Part shown: positions 45,806 to 56,226 of the stretch, one piece after another
Layout of the letters: each line of letters opens with the position of its first letter
Position numbering within the stretch: position 1 is the stretch's first letter
Origin: Gammaproteobacteria bacterium
Lineage (GTDB): Bacteria > Pseudomonadota > Gammaproteobacteria > Pseudomonadales > IMCC2047
Reading direction: 5' to 3'
Length of the DNA stretch: 64,000 bases
Assembly: GCA_021773395.1 (NCBI GenBank)
Contig: JAJFKB010000020.1
Coordinates: 248,001-312,000 of the forward strand
Notes under the pieces: generated by a model
Seen by the model: only the letters and a program-made list of their open reading frames with translations
What the model was told of the DNA's origin: nothing
Database searches by the model: none
Translations under genes and position numbers: made by a program

Positions 45806-46645
45806 TTGAAAATCGTATCGTTTAACGTTAATGGTTTACGCGCACGACTGCATCAATTGCAAGCTATCATCGACAAGCATTCACCCGATGTCATTGGCCT
45901 TCAGGAGTCCAAAGTCAACGACCCGGATTTCCCGTGCGAGGCCATTGAGGAAATGGGTTACCAGATGGCTTATCATGGGCAGAAAGGACATTATGGTGTC
46001 GCCCTGTTATCCAAAAAAAAGCCCCTTAAGATACAAAAAGGTTATCCATCTGATGACGACGAAGCGCAACGCCGTCTGATTGTGGGTGACTATGCGGTAG
46101 ACTATGCGGTACGTGATAACCACACTACCGCGTTAACTATCATCAATGGTTATTTCCCTCAGGGTGATAGCCGTAAACACGAAACTAAATTTCCTGCAAA
46201 ACGTAAGTTTTATCAGGATTTAATGACTTATCTTGAAAACCATCAATCCCCAAATAACTATCTCGCGATCATGGGAGACTTCAATATATCTCCCACCGAT
46301 CTGGATATCGGAATAGGCGAAAAGAATGCCAAACGCTGGTTGCAAACAGGCAAATGCAGCTTCCTTCCAGAAGAGAGAGAATGGTATCAAAAATTGTGGG
46401 AATGGGGATTAAAGGATAGTTTTCGCCTGCTCAATCCAGAGGTGAATGATCGCTTTAGCTGGTTTGACTACCGCAGCCGGGGTTTTGATGACGATCCCAA
46501 ACGAGGTCTGCGTATCGACCACATATTGATCACGGAGCCGTTGGCGAGTCTGTGTGTGGATGTCGGCATCGACTATGAGATTCGTGGAATAGAAAAACCC
46601 TCCGATCACTGCCCCATCTGGGCAACCTTTGAGTTTGGCGATTAA
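45806..46645 (+). CDS. xthA: exonuclease III
   Basis: 279-aa AP endonuclease/3'-5' exonuclease for base excision repair. Opening [18 protein letters not shown], metal ligand Glu in [30 protein letters not shown], and the end [13 protein letters not shown]... SDHCPIWA are the classic xthA motifs. The start is TTG, with AAGGA 7 nt upstream and an exact family match, so the rare codon is well supported. The REP-like repeat follows downstream. Confidence 0.95.
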   Translation: MKIVSFNVNGLRARLHQLQAIIDKHSPDVIGLQESKVNDPDFPCEAIEEMGYQMAYHGQKGHYGVALLSKKKPLKIQKGYPSDDDEAQRRLIVGDYAVDYAVRDNHTTALTIINGYFPQGDSRKHETKFPAKRKFYQDLMTYLENHQSPNNYLAIMGDFNISPTDLDIGIGEKNAKRWLQTGKCSFLPEEREWYQKLWEWGLKDSFRLLNPEVNDRFSWFDYRSRGFDDDPKRGLRIDHILITEPLASLCVDVGIDYEIRGIEKPSDHCPIWATFEFGD

Positions 46646-46745
46646 CCGAACAGGGCTTTAGCGCGTCTTACACTGCAAGATGTTGAAATTAGAAAGCGAT
46701 CAGGTAACCCCCTCCTGAACAGAGGCTATTGCGAAAGCATCTGTT

Positions 46746-46785
46746 CCCTCTCTCCTTTTTAAGGGGAGAGGGTCAGGGTGAGGGG
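46746..46785. repeat. REP-like hairpin repeat, copy 2
   Basis: CCCTCTCTCC and GGGGAGAGGG arms around TTTTTAA, followed by TCAGGGTGAGGGG. Same layout as the copy at 5355. It lies between the convergent xthA and etfA genes, where it may also stop transcription. Confidence 0.65.
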
Positions 46786-46832
46786 TAGAATAAAAGCGAC
46801 ACCCTCAACAGGAGGGTATTTGGTACCTCGAT

Positions 46833-47768
46833 CTACTGCTGAATCAGTTTTTCAAATTCAGGCAGCACCTTAAAAAGATCTGCTACCAGGCCATAATCCG
46901 CAACCTGAAAGATCGGTGCTTCTTCATCTTTGTTGATAGCAACAATAACTTTGCTGTCTTTCATGCCTGCGAGATGCTGAATAGCTCCCGAAATACCGAC
47001 CGCTATGTAAAGGTCCGGGGCTACGATTTTTCCGGTTTGCCCCACCTGCATATCATTGGGAACAAAGCCAGCGTCAACCGCGGCGCGAGAAGCTCCCACT
47101 GCAGCGCCAAGAATATCTGCAATCTTATAAAGATGCTCAAAATTCTCACCATTCTGCATGCCTCTTCCACCTGAAACAACGATTCCCGCTGATGTCAGTT
47201 CAGGGCGATCAGACTTCGCCAGCTCTTCTTTTTCAAAGGCTGAAATTCCAACATCTGTTGCCGCATCCAGAGCTTCGACTGCTGCTGAACCACCTTCAGC
47301 GGAAACACCATCATAGGCCGTGGTACGCACGGTAATTACTTTAATGGGATCAGATGACTTAACCGTGGCGATCGCATTGCCTGCATATATTGGACGCTTA
47401 AAGGTTTCCGCATCAACGACTTCAATAATGTCAGATACCTGTGCCACATCGAGAAGTGCTGCTGCGCGAGGTAAAATGTTTTTACCATTTGAGGTAGCCG
47501 GAGCCAAAATGTGGCTGTAATCGCTTCCAATTTGCGCAATTAGCGCCGCAACGTTTTCGGCCAACATATGTTCGTACGCAACATTATCCGCAACCAGTAC
47601 TTTCGCAACGCCTTCAATTTTGGAGGCTGCGTCTGCAGCGCCGCCGCAATTGCTACCTGCTACCAGCACCGAGATGTCACCACCAACTCTTTGAGCAGCG
47701 GCTACTGTATTGAGGGTGGCAGCTTTAATGCTGTTATTGTCATGTTCTGCTACAACTAGAATGCTCAT
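46833..47768 (-). CDS. etfA: electron transfer flavoprotein alpha subunit
   Basis: 311-aa FAD-binding subunit of ETF, which accepts electrons from acyl-CoA and other dehydrogenases and passes them to ETF:quinone oxidoreductase. The N-terminal domain ([15 protein letters not shown]...) and the C-terminal FAD domain ([77 protein letters not shown]) are complete. Its ATG shares one base with the etfB stop (TGATG), so translation is coupled. etfBA is divergent from etfD. Confidence 0.97.
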   Translation of the reverse strand: MSILVVAEHDNNSIKAATLNTVAAAQRVGGDISVLVAGSNCGGAADAASKIEGVAKVLVADNVAYEHMLAENVAALIAQIGSDYSHILAPATSNGKNILPRAAALLDVAQVSDIIEVVDAETFKRPIYAGNAIATVKSSDPIKVITVRTTAYDGVSAEGGSAAVEALDAATDVGISAFEKEELAKSDRPELTSAGIVVSGGRGMQNGENFEHLYKIADILGAAVGASRAAVDAGFVPNDMQVGQTGKIVAPDLYIAVGISGAIQHLAGMKDSKVIVAINKDEEAPIFQVADYGLVADLFKVLPEFEKLIQQ

Positions 47769-48517
47769 CAGATAACCTTCGCTTCATTTTTCAGTTTATC
47801 GACTAGTTCTTCCACACTTTCTACGATGATGCCCGCTTTTCGCTCAGCCGGTGGCTCAACCTTCAAAGTAGTAATCCTAGGTGTCACATCTACACCTAGT
47901 TCTTCAACAGTGAGCACGTCCAAAGGCTTTTTCTTGGCTTTCATGATATTCGGTAAAGAAGCATAACGAGGCTCGTTCAAACGTAAATCAGTGGTTACAA
48001 TTGCTGGAAGATTGAGTGCAATTGTCTGCAAGCCACCATCGACCTCACGAGTAACCAGTACTTTACCGCCTTCAATATTCACCTCTGACGCAAAGGTCCC
48101 CTGAGGCATATTCGTCAGCGCTCCCAGCATTTGACCAGTTTGATTATTGTCCTGATCAATGGCTTGCTTACCCAAAATAACCAGATCTGGCTGCTCCTTA
48201 TCGATCACCGCCTTTAACAACTTCGCTACTGCCAACGGCTGCAATTCGCTCTCAGATTCCACCAGGATGCCGCGATCGGCTCCCAATGCCAACGCCGTTC
48301 TAATTTGCTCCTGACAGACTTTTGACCCTAAAGAAACAGCGATCACTTCGCTCGCGACCCCTTTTTCTTTGAGTCTTACCGCTTCTTCAATTGCAATTTC
48401 GCAAAAAGGATTAAGTGCCATTTTGACATTTGCCAAATCGACATCAGAATGATCAGACTTAACACGCACCTTGACGTTATAGTCAATAACACGTTTTACA
48501 GGAACAAGAACCTTCAT
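47768..48517 (-). CDS. etfB: electron transfer flavoprotein beta subunit
   Basis: 249-aa AMP-binding subunit of [73 protein letters not shown] and [30 protein letters not shown] are signature stretches. Together with etfA and etfD it feeds electrons from fatty acid and amino acid breakdown into the quinone pool. First gene of etfBA. Confidence 0.97.
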   Translation of the reverse strand: MKVLVPVKRVIDYNVKVRVKSDHSDVDLANVKMALNPFCEIAIEEAVRLKEKGVASEVIAVSLGSKVCQEQIRTALALGADRGILVESESELQPLAVAKLLKAVIDKEQPDLVILGKQAIDQDNNQTGQMLGALTNMPQGTFASEVNIEGGKVLVTREVDGGLQTIALNLPAIVTTDLRLNEPRYASLPNIMKAKKKPLDVLTVEELGVDVTPRITTLKVEPPAERKAGIIVESVEELVDKLKNEAKVI

Positions 48518-48719
48518 TTATTCACCATCTTTTTGTGATTAAAATTCTGCGGCGCAGAATAGCCAACTTGAAAGAGAAATACAACTATACCGAATTATTT
48601 TTATTTTTAAAGAAAGCTTTATTCGAGTTACTCATTTGCCATGATCTATATCCGACATTGATTAAAAGAATAAGTATTTTGTTATACCTGCGAGGTATCT
48701 CATTATAAAATGGTTTTTT

Positions 48720-48747
48720 TTGAGTCATTCCGTGTATCCGGTATAAT
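48720..48747 (+). promoter_or_regulatory. promoter of etfD
   Basis: -35 TTGAGT (48720-48725), 16-bp spacer, -10 TATAAT (48742-48747); predicted start about 48754, giving a short leader before the GGGGAG site and ATG at 48786. Confidence 0.65.
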
Positions 48748-48785
48748 GCCCGCCTTTAGTCAGTGAGGGTAACTTGGGGAGTCCT

Positions 48786-50441
48786 ATGTCAGAAAGAGAA
48801 TCAATGGAAGTTGACGTTGTCATCGTCGGCGCCGGTCCAGCCGGTTTATCAACCGCCTGTCGTTTGTTGCAGTTAGCTCAAGAAGCTAAGCAAGAACTCA
48901 TGGTCTGCGTCGTTGAAAAAGGTTCTGAAGTCGGTGCACACATACTATCAGGTGCAGTTTTCGAGCCCACCGCCCTTAACGAACTATTCCCCGACTGGAA
49001 AGAGCGTAACGCGCCACTAAATACCCCGGTAACGGGGGATGACATTTATCTGATGCGCAGCGAAGAAAAAGCCATTAAGACACCACATTTTGTCGTTCGC
49101 AAAACGATGCATAATGAAGGCAACTACATTATCAGCCTGGGCAATCTGTGCCGCTGGCTCTCCGAGCAAGCGATAGAGATGGGTGCCGAAGTCTATCCAG
49201 GCTTTGCCGCAGCAGAAATTCTTTACAACGACGACGGAAGCGTTAAAGGCGTGGCAACGGGTGATATGGGGGTTGCCGAAGATGGCAGCCACAAGGACAG
49301 CTATCAGCCAGGTTTTGAATTTCATGCCAAATACACCATCTTTGCGGAAGGCTGCCGAGGGCATCTAGGCAAAGAGCTATTACAAAAATTTGAATTAGAC
49401 AAGGATGCTGAGCCACAGCACTATGGTATTGGCGTCAAAGAACTATGGGATATAGATCCTGACAAACATCAACAGGGTCTCGTCATTCATAGTGCAGGCT
49501 GGCCTTTGAGCGAAAGCGGTTCCGCCGGCGGTGGATTTCTCTACCATCTTGAAAACAATCAGATCGTCGTTGGTCTGATTGTAGATCTTAGCTATTCCAA
49601 CCCACACGTCAGCCCCTTTGATGAGTTCCAGCGTTTTAAACATAATACTGCGATCAAGCAGTATTTAGAGGGTGGCAAACGCGTGGCTTATGGCGCTCGT
49701 GCAATCTCCAAAGGTGGGCTCAATTCTCTTCCCAAAATGACCTTCCCAGGCGGATTGCTGGTTGGCTGTGATGCGGGTACCTTGAACTTTGCCAAGATTA
49801 AAGGCAGTCATACCGCCATGAAATCAGGCATGCTGGCTGCCGAAGCAGTCTTTGAAGCCATCAAAGGTGGATCTGCGGGTGGCGATGAGTTAACCGCCTT
49901 TGCCGATACTTTTAAAGCTTCGTCTGTTTATGATGAACTTTATCGTAGTCGCAATTTTGGCGCTGCCATGCACAAATATGGCACCTATATTGGAGGCGCC
50001 TTTAACTTTATCGACCAAAATATCTTTGGTGGCAAGATCCCGATTAATCTGAGCGACCCTAAACCGGATCATGCGGCACTAAAACCGGCAGCAGACTGTA
50101 AAAAAATCAATTATCCCAAACCCGACGGCGCAATTAGCTTTGACAAGCTGTCCTCGGTCTTTCTTTCCAATACCAATCATGAGGAAGACCAACCCTGCCA
50201 TCTGAAACTGGCTGATCCAGACTTGCCTCTGGGGCAGAATCTCAGTCTATACGATGAGCCTGCGCAGCGTTATTGCCCTGCCGGAGTATATGAAATTATT
50301 GAGGAAAATGGCGCCCGGAAATTCCAGATCAACTCACAGAACTGTGTACACTGCAAAACCTGCGATATTAAAGATCCGGCCCAGAATATTACCTGGGTAG
50401 TGCCCGAGGGCGCAGGTGGTCCTAATTATCCAAATATGTAA
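48786..50441 (+). CDS. ETF:ubiquinone oxidoreductase
   Basis: 551-aa peripheral membrane flavoprotein with one [4Fe-4S] cluster; moves electrons from ETF to ubiquinone. FAD site VDVVIVGAGPAGLSTACRL; GAHILSGAVFEP; C-terminal iron-sulfur motif CVHCKTCDIKDPAQNITWVVPEGAGGPNY. Start ATG 48786 with GGGGAG 5 nt upstream; the in-frame TTG 12 nt earlier is part of that site. Ends in a strong terminator. Divergent from etfBA, the layout seen in pseudomonads (there called etfD). Confidence 0.97.
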   Translation: MSERESMEVDVVIVGAGPAGLSTACRLLQLAQEAKQELMVCVVEKGSEVGAHILSGAVFEPTALNELFPDWKERNAPLNTPVTGDDIYLMRSEEKAIKTPHFVVRKTMHNEGNYIISLGNLCRWLSEQAIEMGAEVYPGFAAAEILYNDDGSVKGVATGDMGVAEDGSHKDSYQPGFEFHAKYTIFAEGCRGHLGKELLQKFELDKDAEPQHYGIGVKELWDIDPDKHQQGLVIHSAGWPLSESGSAGGGFLYHLENNQIVVGLIVDLSYSNPHVSPFDEFQRFKHNTAIKQYLEGGKRVAYGARAISKGGLNSLPKMTFPGGLLVGCDAGTLNFAKIKGSHTAMKSGMLAAEAVFEAIKGGSAGGDELTAFADTFKASSVYDELYRSRNFGAAMHKYGTYIGGAFNFIDQNIFGGKIPINLSDPKPDHAALKPAADCKKINYPKPDGAISFDKLSSVFLSNTNHEEDQPCHLKLADPDLPLGQNLSLYDEPAQRYCPAGVYEIIEENGARKFQINSQNCVHCKTCDIKDPAQNITWVVPEGAGGPNYPNM

Positions 50442-50465
50442 CGGGTATTAATTGTCAAAATACGG

Positions 50466-50492
50466 AAAGGGGCGCGTTAAACGCCCCTTTTT
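50466..50492 (+). terminator. rho-independent terminator after the ETF:quinone oxidoreductase gene
   Basis: Stem AAAGGGGCG (50466-50474) with CGCCCCTTT (50482-50490), 7-nt loop, T-run. Works in both directions, so it may also end the DUF1285 transcript from the other side. Confidence 0.85.
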
Positions 50493-50713
50493 CATTGATA
50501 GCCTTACAATTAATAGCCATACAATTGCCAGCCTTAGTTTGTTAAGGAACTTCTTACATGGGCTCCGCCCGTTTGCCAAGTCATAAACAACATATGGGTT
50601 CGATTGCACTCTTACATCCGGCCTGTTGATGACGTTTGTCGTCTGGCCACTATGCAGTTCACCAACAGGGGCCAATCTGATTAACGGCATCTTCTGCCAA
50701 CAGGTTCCTTAGA

Positions 50714-51280
50714 CTAAAAACTACCTAAAATAAAATCCTCACCTGCACTTCTGATACTTAGCTGCACGACACCATCCTCTTCGAGTTTCTTTTCGTCAGC
50801 CATATCTACTAGCTGATAAAAAAGGCTTCTTGAAATCAGCGCATCCAGATTAGCTCTAACACGAACGTAAGGTCGGGGCTGTCCATCCACCTCAATGACC
50901 CAGACAGGGTGCTCGGTATTGACTAGAACTCTGTCTCCAACCGAAGTCTCTAGCTCCAGCTGCTGCTCGCCGTTTTTGGTAAAGCAATTCATATCTACTG
51001 CGAGAAAGGGTGCACCTTCAACCTCGATGGCATACTTTTCAACCGGAGTGACCAAATAATATTTGCCATCCTGCTCTCGTTTTAGAATGGACGAAAACAA
51101 GCGCACCAATGCCTCCCTGTGAATTACTTGCCCCTCATGAAACCATTGGCCGCTGCTATCTATATAAAGATCCAGGTTGCCGCTTAAGGGCGGATCCCAT
51201 TGCTCTACAGGGGGCAAATCTGTGCGCTTTTTCGTTGAAACCTGCGCTGCAATGTGCGCCAGGTCAAATTTGTTTGCCAT
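50714..51280 (-). CDS. DUF1285 protein
   Basis: 188-aa soluble protein of the DUF1285 family, found in many gammaproteobacteria. Conserved stretches: PPVEQWDPPLSGNLDLYIDSSGQWFHEGQVIHREALVRLFSSILKREQDGKYYLVTPVEKYAIEVEDAPF-like segment (here EVEGAPF), and ANLDALISRSLFYQLVDMA. Function unknown. It lies between two terminated + strand genes and is transcribed alone. Confidence 0.88.
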   Translation of the reverse strand: MANKFDLAHIAAQVSTKKRTDLPPVEQWDPPLSGNLDLYIDSSGQWFHEGQVIHREALVRLFSSILKREQDGKYYLVTPVEKYAIEVEGAPFLAVDMNCFTKNGEQQLELETSVGDRVLVNTEHPVWVIEVDGQPRPYVRVRANLDALISRSLFYQLVDMADEKKLEEDGVVQLSIRSAGEDFILGSF

Positions 51281-51641
51281 AATAAAAAGGGGTCCATTTA
51301 GGGTGATACCGGTTTTTGGTACTTAGATAACCAGAATATTGATTGACGATTATATCCAACACTAAAGATACTGAGTATTCACAAAAAAAATAATTTTTGT
51401 ATATTTTAAATTATCAATAAGTTACGACTATAACTTAAAATATAAATTACACCCTGACACTTAACATTCAGCGTTATTTCCGTTAAAATGCGCCGCTCTT
51501 AAAATACCGCTTTAACTCAGGAACCTCTCGCAGCGTTTATGGTTGTTATCAGTTCAACTCAGACATTTCAGGAGTTTCCGTTTAGATTTCGAGTCCAGCT
51601 CCATAACGGAGTCTTTCAACGCCATTAAAGAGGATATCATA
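51281..51641. other. acnB upstream region
   Basis: Divergent gap between DUF1285 and acnB. The + strand promoter at 51461-51489 lies in it. The preceding 51350-51450 is AT-rich and could hold activator sites. An ORF extension of acnB into this region is judged non-coding. Confidence 0.5.
51461..51489 (+). promoter_or_regulatory. promoter of acnB
   Basis: -35 TTAACA (51461-51466), 17-bp spacer, -10 TAAAAT (51484-51489). The predicted start near 51496 gives a leader of about 145 nt before the GTG start of acnB. Confidence 0.5.
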
Positions 51642-54257
51642 GTGCTTGATGCTTATCGCAAACACGTGGAAGAACGCGCCACTCAAGGCGTCCCACCAAA
51701 ACCCCTAAATCCCGAGCAGACTGCCGATCTGGTGGAACTACTGAAAAACCCACCGGCCGGGGAAGAAGACTATATTTTAGATTTAATCAGTAATCGAGTG
51801 CCGCCGGGGGTTGATGAAGCCGCTTACGTCAAAGCCGGATTTTTAAGTGCAGTCGCTAAAAGTGAAGCAAGCTCTCCTCTCATTGACCAAGCCTTGGCAA
51901 TAAAACTGCTGGGTAACATGCTGGGTGGTTATAACATTTCCACCTTGGTCGAACTGTTGGATGATTCAAAATTAGGCGCATTGGCTGCAGAGGAACTGAA
52001 GCACACCCTATTGATGTTTGATGCCTTTCATGACGTCGAGGAAAAGGCTAAAGAGGGTAATGAGAAAGCTAAGGAAGTTATCCAATCCTGGGCCGATGGC
52101 GAATGGTTTACCAATAACGATGCCGTACCTGAGAGCATTAAAGTATCCGTGTTTAAAGTAACAGGGGAAACCAACACCGACGACCTATCTCCTGCGCCCG
52201 ATGCCTGGAGTCGACCGGACATCCCATTGCATGCACTCGCCATGTATAAAATGCAGCGCGAGGGCCTGGAACCGGAAGAACACGGTGTAACTGGACCAAT
52301 GAAGCAAATCGAAGCGATTAAAGCGAAAGGTTTACCGGTCGCTTTTATTGGTGATGTGGTAGGAACCGGCTCATCGCGCAAATCTGCGACCAACTCCGTA
52401 CTTTGGTTTTTCGGTGAAGATATGCCCGGCGTACCAAACAAAAGATCGGGCGGAATCTGCATTGGCGGCAAAGTAGCACCTATTTTCTTTAACACGATGG
52501 AGGATGCCGGGGCTTTGGTATTTGAAGCGCCCGTTGATAGCTTAAATATGGGTGACGTTATCGAAATCCGCCCCTATGAGGGTAAAATCCTTTCGGAATC
52601 TGGAGAGGTACTTTCCGAATTCGGGCTTAAATCCGACGTGTTACTTGACGAAGTTCAGGCAGATGGGCGAATCAATCTGATCATTGGTCGTGGCCTAACC
52701 ACAAAAGCGCGTGAATCTCTGGGATTGCCTGAATCAGATCTGTTCCGTAAGCCTTCACAACCTGTTGATACGGGTAAAGGCTATACTCTCGCACAGAAAA
52801 TGGTTGGCCGCGCTTGTGGTGTTGAGGGCGTGCGCCCCGGCACCTATTGCGAACCTAAAATGACCACCGTGGGCTCTCAGGATACAACGGGGCCCATGAC
52901 TCGTGATGAGTTAAAAGACCTGGCTTGCCTGGGCTTCTCCGCTGACCTGACCATGCAGTCATTCTGTCATACGGCTGCGTATCCCAAACCAGTGGATATT
53001 GATACGCAGCACACACTGCCAGACTTCATAATGAACCGTGGTGGAGTTTCACTTCGCCCGGGCGATGGCATCATTCATAGCTGGTTAAACCGTATGTTAC
53101 TACCCGATACCGTCGGTACTGGCGGCGATTCACACACGCGTTTCCCACTGGGCATCTCGTTCCCGGCGGGTTCCGGTCTGGTTGCTTTCGCGGCAGCCAC
53201 CGGCGTTACGCCTCTGGATATGCCTGAATCCGTATTGGTGCGTTTTAAAGGCGAAATGCAGCCGGGCATCACTCTACGAGACCTGGTACATGCAATCCCC
53301 TATTACGGCATCAAGCAGGGGCTGTTAACCGTCGAAAAGAAAGGTAAAAAGAACTTCTTCTCAGGCCGCATACTGGAAATTGAAGGATTGAATAGTCTAA
53401 CTGCCGAACAGGCATTTGAGCTATCTGACGCTTCAGCGGAGCGCTCCGCGGCTGGCTGTACCATTAAGTTAAGTGAAGAGTCTGTTGCAAAGTACCTGAC
53501 TTCCAACGTTACCATGCTGCGCTGGATGGTTGCCGAAGGCTATGGTGACCCAAGAACACTCGAGCGTCGCGCCCAAAAGATGGAAGAATGGCTGGCTAAT
53601 CCTGCGCTTCTAACTGCAGATGCCGACGCAGAGTACGCTGCTGTGATTGAAATTGATTTGGCAGACGTTAAGGAACCCATCGTTTGTTGCCCCAACGATC
53701 CAGATGATGCCAGGTTGTTATCTGAAGTTGCCGGAACTAAGGTCGACGAAGTCTTTATCGGTTCATGTATGACTAACATTGGTCATTTCCGTGCGGCAGG
53801 AAAATTGCTTGAGCAACATGGCGGTGGCATCTCAACACGCCTGTGGTTGTCGCCACCTACCAAGATGGATGAGCACGCATTGATGGAAGAAGGTTATTAC
53901 AATATCTATGGCCGTGCAGGTGCCCGCACGGAGATGCCCGGATGCTCACTCTGCATGGGTAATCAGGCGCGCGTCGCACCTAACAGCACCGTGCTGTCCA
54001 CCTCCACCCGTAACTTCCCGAATCGCCTCGGCGATGGCGCCAATGTATACCTGACCTCGGCAGAACTGGCTGCGGTCGGCGCTATCTTAGGCAAGCTGCC
54101 AACTCCGGCTGAGTATATGGAATATGCGAATCGTATCGATTCGATGGCCAGCGATATCTATCGTTACCTAAGTTTTGATCAGATAGAGTCATTCCAGAAA
54201 TCAGCAGAAAAAGGCAAGTTGATTGCTGCCGAGCAGATTGATGTAGTGACAGCCTGA
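51642..54257 (+). CDS. acnB: aconitate hydratase B
   Basis: 871-aa TCA-cycle enzyme that isomerises citrate and isocitrate through cis-aconitate; also dehydrates 2-methylisocitrate in some bacteria. Domain order: N-terminal HEAT-like domain ([19 protein letters not shown]...), the AcnB swivel domain ([41 protein letters not shown]), then the catalytic domains. The [4Fe-4S] ligands lie in [10 protein letters not shown] and [12 protein letters not shown] start at 51642 with GAGGAT about 7 nt upstream fits the AcnB start ([12 protein letters not shown]). Earlier in-frame codons encode an unrelated 33-residue leader. Strong terminator follows. Confidence 0.97.
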   Translation: MLDAYRKHVEERATQGVPPKPLNPEQTADLVELLKNPPAGEEDYILDLISNRVPPGVDEAAYVKAGFLSAVAKSEASSPLIDQALAIKLLGNMLGGYNISTLVELLDDSKLGALAAEELKHTLLMFDAFHDVEEKAKEGNEKAKEVIQSWADGEWFTNNDAVPESIKVSVFKVTGETNTDDLSPAPDAWSRPDIPLHALAMYKMQREGLEPEEHGVTGPMKQIEAIKAKGLPVAFIGDVVGTGSSRKSATNSVLWFFGEDMPGVPNKRSGGICIGGKVAPIFFNTMEDAGALVFEAPVDSLNMGDVIEIRPYEGKILSESGEVLSEFGLKSDVLLDEVQADGRINLIIGRGLTTKARESLGLPESDLFRKPSQPVDTGKGYTLAQKMVGRACGVEGVRPGTYCEPKMTTVGSQDTTGPMTRDELKDLACLGFSADLTMQSFCHTAAYPKPVDIDTQHTLPDFIMNRGGVSLRPGDGIIHSWLNRMLLPDTVGTGGDSHTRFPLGISFPAGSGLVAFAAATGVTPLDMPESVLVRFKGEMQPGITLRDLVHAIPYYGIKQGLLTVEKKGKKNFFSGRILEIEGLNSLTAEQAFELSDASAERSAAGCTIKLSEESVAKYLTSNVTMLRWMVAEGYGDPRTLERRAQKMEEWLANPALLTADADAEYAAVIEIDLADVKEPIVCCPNDPDDARLLSEVAGTKVDEVFIGSCMTNIGHFRAAGKLLEQHGGGISTRLWLSPPTKMDEHALMEEGYYNIYGRAGARTEMPGCSLCMGNQARVAPNSTVLSTSTRNFPNRLGDGANVYLTSAELAAVGAILGKLPTPAEYMEYANRIDSMASDIYRYLSFDQIESFQKSAEKGKLIAAEQIDVVTA

Positions 54258-54278
54258 CAGACTGGGCAGTAAGCTATC

Positions 54279-54308
54279 AAAAGCCCCGCAATCGCGGGGC
54301 TTTTTTTT
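54279..54308 (+). terminator. rho-independent terminator after acnB
   Basis: Stem AAGCCCCGC (54281-54289) with GCGGGGCTT (54294-54302), loop AATC, followed by eight T. Clear. Confidence 0.93.
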
Positions 54309-54523
54309 GCCCGTCCATTTCAAATACTAAACTTTGAAAAAGATTTTAAGTTGCTTATATGAGTGGTGTCGGATATTTTTACATAATTTGAATTTAACAC
54401 GGCTCAAAAAAATAATTAATGCTATAAAAACAACGTATTAACCTAATTGGATCGATTTTTGCATACTCAAATTAAATGCATTTTTAATGAATATCCAAAA
54501 AGAACGAATAGCTGGGAGTAATC

Positions 54524-55096
54524 ATGAATAACACTATGAGATTGTTTAGGCACTTGGCGGCGTTAGTATGGTTGAGTATTGGGTTTGCCGTTTCAGCCCA
54601 GGCAAGTTTGATAGGAGATACTGTATCCTGTGCGATTACGCCGACACCATTTTGGCAATGTGATACACCAACAGCAGTTGTTGGTGCAGGGCATGAATTT
54701 GAACTTTTTATACCTACTTCAAATGATTTTGGGTTCAATGTAGATTTGGATGCATCATCGGTCACTGTTTCCTCAAATAAACAAGACGTTTTTGGTTTGG
54801 GAGCGAGTGAATTTCTTACGCTAAGTGATCTGGATTGGGTTGGTGTTAATGGAGTTATTGTCGGTATTACAAATTTCAGTACTTCTGCGGGCACAATGAT
54901 GAGCATCTCTGATGTCACTTTCAACGAACATGCTGTCTTTATCGATATGAATAACACTAGCTGGACTAGTGGATCATTCTACTCATTTGATCTTGCTACC
55001 CGGCACTCAGTACCAGAGCCAACTACATTATTCTTAATTGGTTTTGGATTGGCCGGTATCGGCTGTGCCCGTAAAAAGTGCTACGTTAGATCTTAA
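54524..55096 (+). CDS. PEP-CTERM surface protein 2
   Basis: 190-aa exported protein. Signal peptide (about 1-27), mature start SLIGDTVSCAITPT, a beta-rich body, and a textbook PEP-CTERM tag VPEPTTLFLIGFGLAGIGCARKK near the end. The mature N-terminus and the LSDLDW segment match PEP-CTERM protein 1 (LSDMNW), so they are paralogues. It should be processed by an exosortase encoded elsewhere and end on the surface or in exopolysaccharide. GGGAG ribosome site 6 nt before ATG. Confidence 0.88.
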   Translation: MNNTMRLFRHLAALVWLSIGFAVSAQASLIGDTVSCAITPTPFWQCDTPTAVVGAGHEFELFIPTSNDFGFNVDLDASSVTVSSNKQDVFGLGASEFLTLSDLDWVGVNGVIVGITNFSTSAGTMMSISDVTFNEHAVFIDMNNTSWTSGSFYSFDLATRHSVPEPTTLFLIGFGLAGIGCARKKCYVRS

Positions 55097-55251
55097 CGAT
55101 ATTGATTCTATTTGCGGGTCTAAGGGATACTGCTACGTAAAAGCTGGTGTATCCCTAAGGTAAGCCGTAAAAGAGATGTTACTTAATACTCCAGTATCGT
55201 TCGCCCTTTTTAGCTCATGACTAACGAGCTCTTTATCCGAGTCTTTAGTCA

Positions 55252-56133
55252 TCAAAAACCGTGCCGAAGCAGCTCGAGCCAACTCTTCTTTTCTCCGAGC
55301 AGCTGCTTCGCATCAAAAGCCAACCGATGCGTAGCATGACAATCCGCACAGGCGGCGACAGCCAGCGTACCCAAGGCACTACCCTGTTCTGTTAGCGTAC
55401 CGGCTTCAAGGCTTTGCTTGAGTGTCGACGCCATTTGTTTCATCGCCTCATTGGGATAGTTTTTGGTATTTTCCGCGTGGCATTTAACACATGTGTCGCC
55501 GAGCTGGTGCATCCCTTGCTGCAAACCCAGCAACGAGGCAAGCGCATCTTCATTTCGACCATCTACAAAGCCAATCTTAATCTTATTCACCTGCTCGCTC
55601 ATACTTCGCATATGCGAAGTTAACTCCTCCGAATTATCCAATTTCATACCTGAGAAATCGGGCGCCCGATACAGCGTTGCCGCAACCGCTCGGTAATCGG
55701 CATGGCAAGAGTTGCATGTCTCATCCAACGCTCGCAACGCTTTTGTGACATTTTGATAGTGCTTTGCTTTGACGCTATTTTGCAATTCATTGATAGCCGT
55801 ATAATTCAGTTTGTTCGACCACTCCGGAACCATCTCTCCAATTTTTTGGTAATCCTTAACCAACTTTGCAGACCATTTCTCCAGATTTTTATTTCCATTT
55901 CTTTCGATTTTGTTTGCGATTGCATTTGCATATAGCTCAACAGCCAGCATTTCACGCCTTAATTTAAACATCGTATGTAACCATACCTGCCGTTTATTCT
56001 GTGGCTTATACCATTGAGCGAGAGAAGTCGGCGGTTGTTTGAGTACAATTACATGTTCCTGGTGTTTCTGGACGAGCACCAAGACCGCCAGGATAATCAC
56101 ACACTGTATGATAAAGAAAACCAACCAACGCAT
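55252..56133 (-). CDS. membrane-anchored triheme c-type cytochrome
   Basis: About 293 aa with an N-terminal signal-anchor helix (IIQCVIILAVLVLV) and three heme-binding motifs, numbered from the upstream GTG: CNSCH (143-147), CVKCH (218-222) and CADCH (265-269). The spacing, and Met/His residues in the helical regions between, suggest an electron carrier in the periplasm. It does not match any of the classic cytochrome families I recognise. ATG at 56133 has AAGGTG 6 nt upstream and is preferred over a GTG at 56142. No reductase or oxidase gene is adjacent, so the partner is unknown. Confidence 0.78.
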   Translation of the reverse strand: MRWLVFFIIQCVIILAVLVLVQKHQEHVIVLKQPPTSLAQWYKPQNKRQVWLHTMFKLRREMLAVELYANAIANKIERNGNKNLEKWSAKLVKDYQKIGEMVPEWSNKLNYTAINELQNSVKAKHYQNVTKALRALDETCNSCHADYRAVAATLYRAPDFSGMKLDNSEELTSHMRSMSEQVNKIKIGFVDGRNEDALASLLGLQQGMHQLGDTCVKCHAENTKNYPNEAMKQMASTLKQSLEAGTLTEQGSALGTLAVAACADCHATHRLAFDAKQLLGEKKSWLELLRHGF

Positions 56134-56226
56134 TGCTGTCACCTTTTATAGTTTATTTTTCCAGAGAGGCACGTCATCAGAATAGAGATCATAGATAACG
56201 AAAATTCTCGATTAAAATCTTCCGTC

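Noticed and set aside
50580..50620. tRNA-like GGGTTCGATT stretch
   Set aside because: No complementary T-stem, acceptor or anticodon arms can be formed around it.
51543..51641. 33-residue N-terminal extension of AcnB
   Set aside because: The family starts at [12 protein letters not shown]; a GTG with GAGGAT sits exactly there, and the extension has no similarity to AcnB.
52028..52495. Minus-strand frame of 155 codons inside acnB
   Set aside because: Shadow of a highly conserved gene; Ser/Pro-rich with no domain.
54484..54957. Minus-strand frame of 157 codons over the second PEP-CTERM gene
   Set aside because: The plus-strand gene has a signal peptide, a sorting tag and a ribosome site; the antisense frame has none.
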